Shown here piece by piece: positions 62,141 through 64,000 of a stretch of 64,000 nucleotides of DNA. Below the pieces are notes generated by a model. It ran no database searches. It was not told where the DNA came from and was given only the letters and a program-made list of their open reading frames with translations. The DNA lies in assembly GCA_008729055.1 (NCBI GenBank), contig SDUX01000065.1, forward strand, positions 52,514 to 116,513, written 5' to 3'. This stretch comes from Pyropia haitanensis (lineage: Eukaryota > Rhodophyta > Bangiophyceae > Bangiales > Bangiaceae). The position numbers were made by a program, and so were the translations under genes. Numbering within the stretch: the first letter of the stretch is position 1; each line of letters opens with the position of its first letter.

Positions 62141-63947
62141 TTAGGACGCGCGGCGCAGGAAAGCGTCCAACACCTCAGGTGCGTTCGCAAGGTCTTGCTT
62201 GGTCAGCCAGGAGTTCTCGCTGACGTCACAGCCTTTCCACTTGACCAGGTACTGTAGTCGTCCACGGCGCTTTCGTGACCTTATGATGGAGTCGACTTCG
62301 TTCTCGACAGAACCGTCCGGAAATGCCACCGGAGGCGGAACGGGAGGAAGTCGGCCATAAGGATCAGCGCGGTACGGCTTCAGCAAGCTCGCATGAAAGG
62401 CGTTGTGAACCTTGCGATCGAGCACCGCTTGGGGAAGATCCAGGCGGAACGTCACATCGTTGATACTCTCAGTGACGCGGTACGGTCCTGAGTACTTGGG
62501 CATCAGCTTGCGAGCGCCTTGGAAAGCATCTGGCATAAGGTGTTTGGTACTTAGTAGCACCAGATCGTCCACGGCGATCTTGCAAGGTCGGCGATGGCGA
62601 TTTGCGTACGCCGAGCGCGCCTCATATGCACTCTTGATGGCTGAGATGGCAGTCTCTTGAGCATGTTGGAGACCGCTTAGCCAGTCAGACACTGCAGGCA
62701 TGCTTGACTCTGAGTTTTCGAGGATGTCCATTGGTACCGTCTTAGGTTCGAATCCGTAGTTCAGGAAGAAAGGGGAGTACGTTGTAACAGCATTTGGCGA
62801 CCGGTTGTAGGCTACTTCGGCAGCAACCAGAAAGAGGTCCCAATCGCCTTGGTGATGGTTGACAAAGTTTCGCAGGATTTCTTCGATCTTCTTGTTCATG
62901 ATCTCAGTTTGTCCGTCGGTTTGCGGGTGGTACGCTGAAGAGGCCTTCATCTTGACCTTGAGAATCTCCGTGAGCGACTGCCAGAAGTTGGAGAAGAAAA
63001 TGCGGTCCCTGTCGCAGACAACATCAGCTGGGAGTCCGTGGTGTCGATAGACGTGATCATGGTAGAGCTGAGCTGCGACTGGCGCCGTACAGTCTGGCTT
63101 CATAGGGGCGAGGCGAATCATCTTGGAGAGGCGGTCGACAACGACGTAAATCCCGTTGTGGCCTCTTGGAGTCAGAGGAAGAGGCGTGATAAAGTCCATG
63201 GAGACACTTGCCCATCGTTGGCTCGGGGGGTCCAAGGGTTTGAGGTGACCCAGAGGTGAATGGGTGCTAGCCTTGTTCCGCTGGCACAAATCACATGTTT
63301 GTACGTATCTTTGGATGTCTTTCCGCATTGTCTTCCAGTAGTACTTGGAAGAGATAACCTTGGTTGTTTTCTTGACTCCCATGTGCCCTTGGCACGGGAC
63401 ATCATGGTAGTCGTGGAGTAGTCTTTGGCGTAGAGTACCGACGGGGATACACGTACGGTCACCTCGTTTCAACAACCTCATGTGTAGCCGGTAGGGAGAT
63501 ACCGGGTCTTTGACTAGGTCGGCAAACTCGGGGTCCGCGTCGTACTCTTGTCTTAAGGTGGCAAGGTCTTGATCACTTTGGTTGATGGTCATGAGGTTGT
63601 TGATTTCAGTTTTCTTGGGGAGTTCTTCAATGGTCTTGGTCAGCACGCGACTAAGAAGGTCTTGATTGGGGGCGTGCTTGTCGGGAGCATCTTGTGGCTG
63701 CCTGGAAAGGGCATCAGCCACGGGGTTCGAAGTGCCCTTGATTGGGACAATCTTGAACTGGAACTGGTCCAGAAACTCCAGCCACTTGACTTGGCGATCG
63801 TTCAGCTTCTCTGGGTGCTTAGGTATCTCAGGACTCATGGTCGGTGTGGACCTCAAAGGGTCTTCCGTAGAGGTAGCAGCGCCAATGCCGGATAGCTTGT
63901 ACGACTGCAAGCAGTTCTCTTTCACGAATGCTGTAGCGCTGCTCGTG
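62141..63947 (-). pseudogene. pol: Minus-strand copy of family 2 pol (RNase H to chromodomain), incomplete at window end
   Basis: Reverse complement of the pol segment from about 59810 to 61269 joined without interruption to the chromodomain end found at 54760-55110. It therefore shows the undisturbed pol 3' half: RNase H end, HHCC zinc site, DDE core, SH3-like tail and chromodomain. It is identical to the plus copy until about 63800, where single-base deletions appear and break the RNase H frame (near 63810 and 63831). The copy ends at the fold-back at 63948. Confidence 0.9.
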
Positions 63948-64000
63948 TGATGGACGCGGACGGCGTCCAGTGCGTACTTCCGTAACCCTCAAGCATCCAG
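63948..64000 (+). repeat. Terminal fold-back segment
   Basis: After GCTCGTG the sequence flips orientation and repeats 59755-59810 in forward direction with several single-base indels in about 53 bases. This hairpin plus error pattern is typical of unpolished long-read ends rather than of real DNA. Confidence 0.75.

Overview
The window is eukaryotic nuclear DNA that is very GC-rich, full of C/G homopolymers and minisatellites, and dominated by transposable elements. Few host genes are visible: a nuclear COX10 gene for mitochondrial heme A synthesis, a nuclear gene for mitochondrial ribosomal protein uS10, and a small two-exon membrane-protein candidate. High GC, few short GT-AG introns, chromoviruses, and PIF/Harbinger and Plavaka-like transposons would fit a bangiophyte red alga (Porphyra/Pyropia type). 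That assignment is inference; no barcode gene is present.

Layout. 1-13347: a giant inverted repeat. Two arms of at least 3.06 kb, about 99.8% identical, flank a 6.3-kb spacer with an IS630/Tc1-mariner transposase and a two-exon Cys/His-rich gene. The right arm alone carries a solo LTR with a 5-bp target duplication; the left arm is the empty site. 13.3-21.3 kb: host island with the membrane-protein candidate, COX10 and uS10m. 21.3-22.0 kb: a 761-bp MITE with TA target sites. 22-27.4 kb: unassigned DNA with hairpins and tandem repeats. 27407-36084: a complete, young Ty3/Gypsy chromovirus with 521-bp LTRs, GCGGG target duplication, open gag and pol, and a -1 frameshift heptamer, inserted into a minisatellite. 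37.3-42.3 kb: a PIF/Harbinger gene pair, a Myb/NAM-like ORF1 facing a DDE transposase that carries a 22-aa tandem-repeat tail. 44.2-53.9 kb: a Plavaka-like (CMC superfamily) transposase with one intron, cut at its 3' end by an LTR, plus a divergent spliced partner gene ending in a Gly/Pro minisatellite. 53.9-64.0 kb: a second chromovirus family in interlocked forward and reverse copies. Its pol is split at a TCAGG site, and the window ends in a noisy fold-back typical of a contig end.

How the parts relate. The two chromovirus families each place pol one frame back from gag across a short overlap containing a canonical slippery heptamer. The cut-and-paste elements each pair a transposase with a second gene. 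Several frame breaks (uS10m leader, Gly/Pro-rich protein) fall exactly on C/G homopolymers and all have the same sign, so they are probably base-call deletions rather than mutations.
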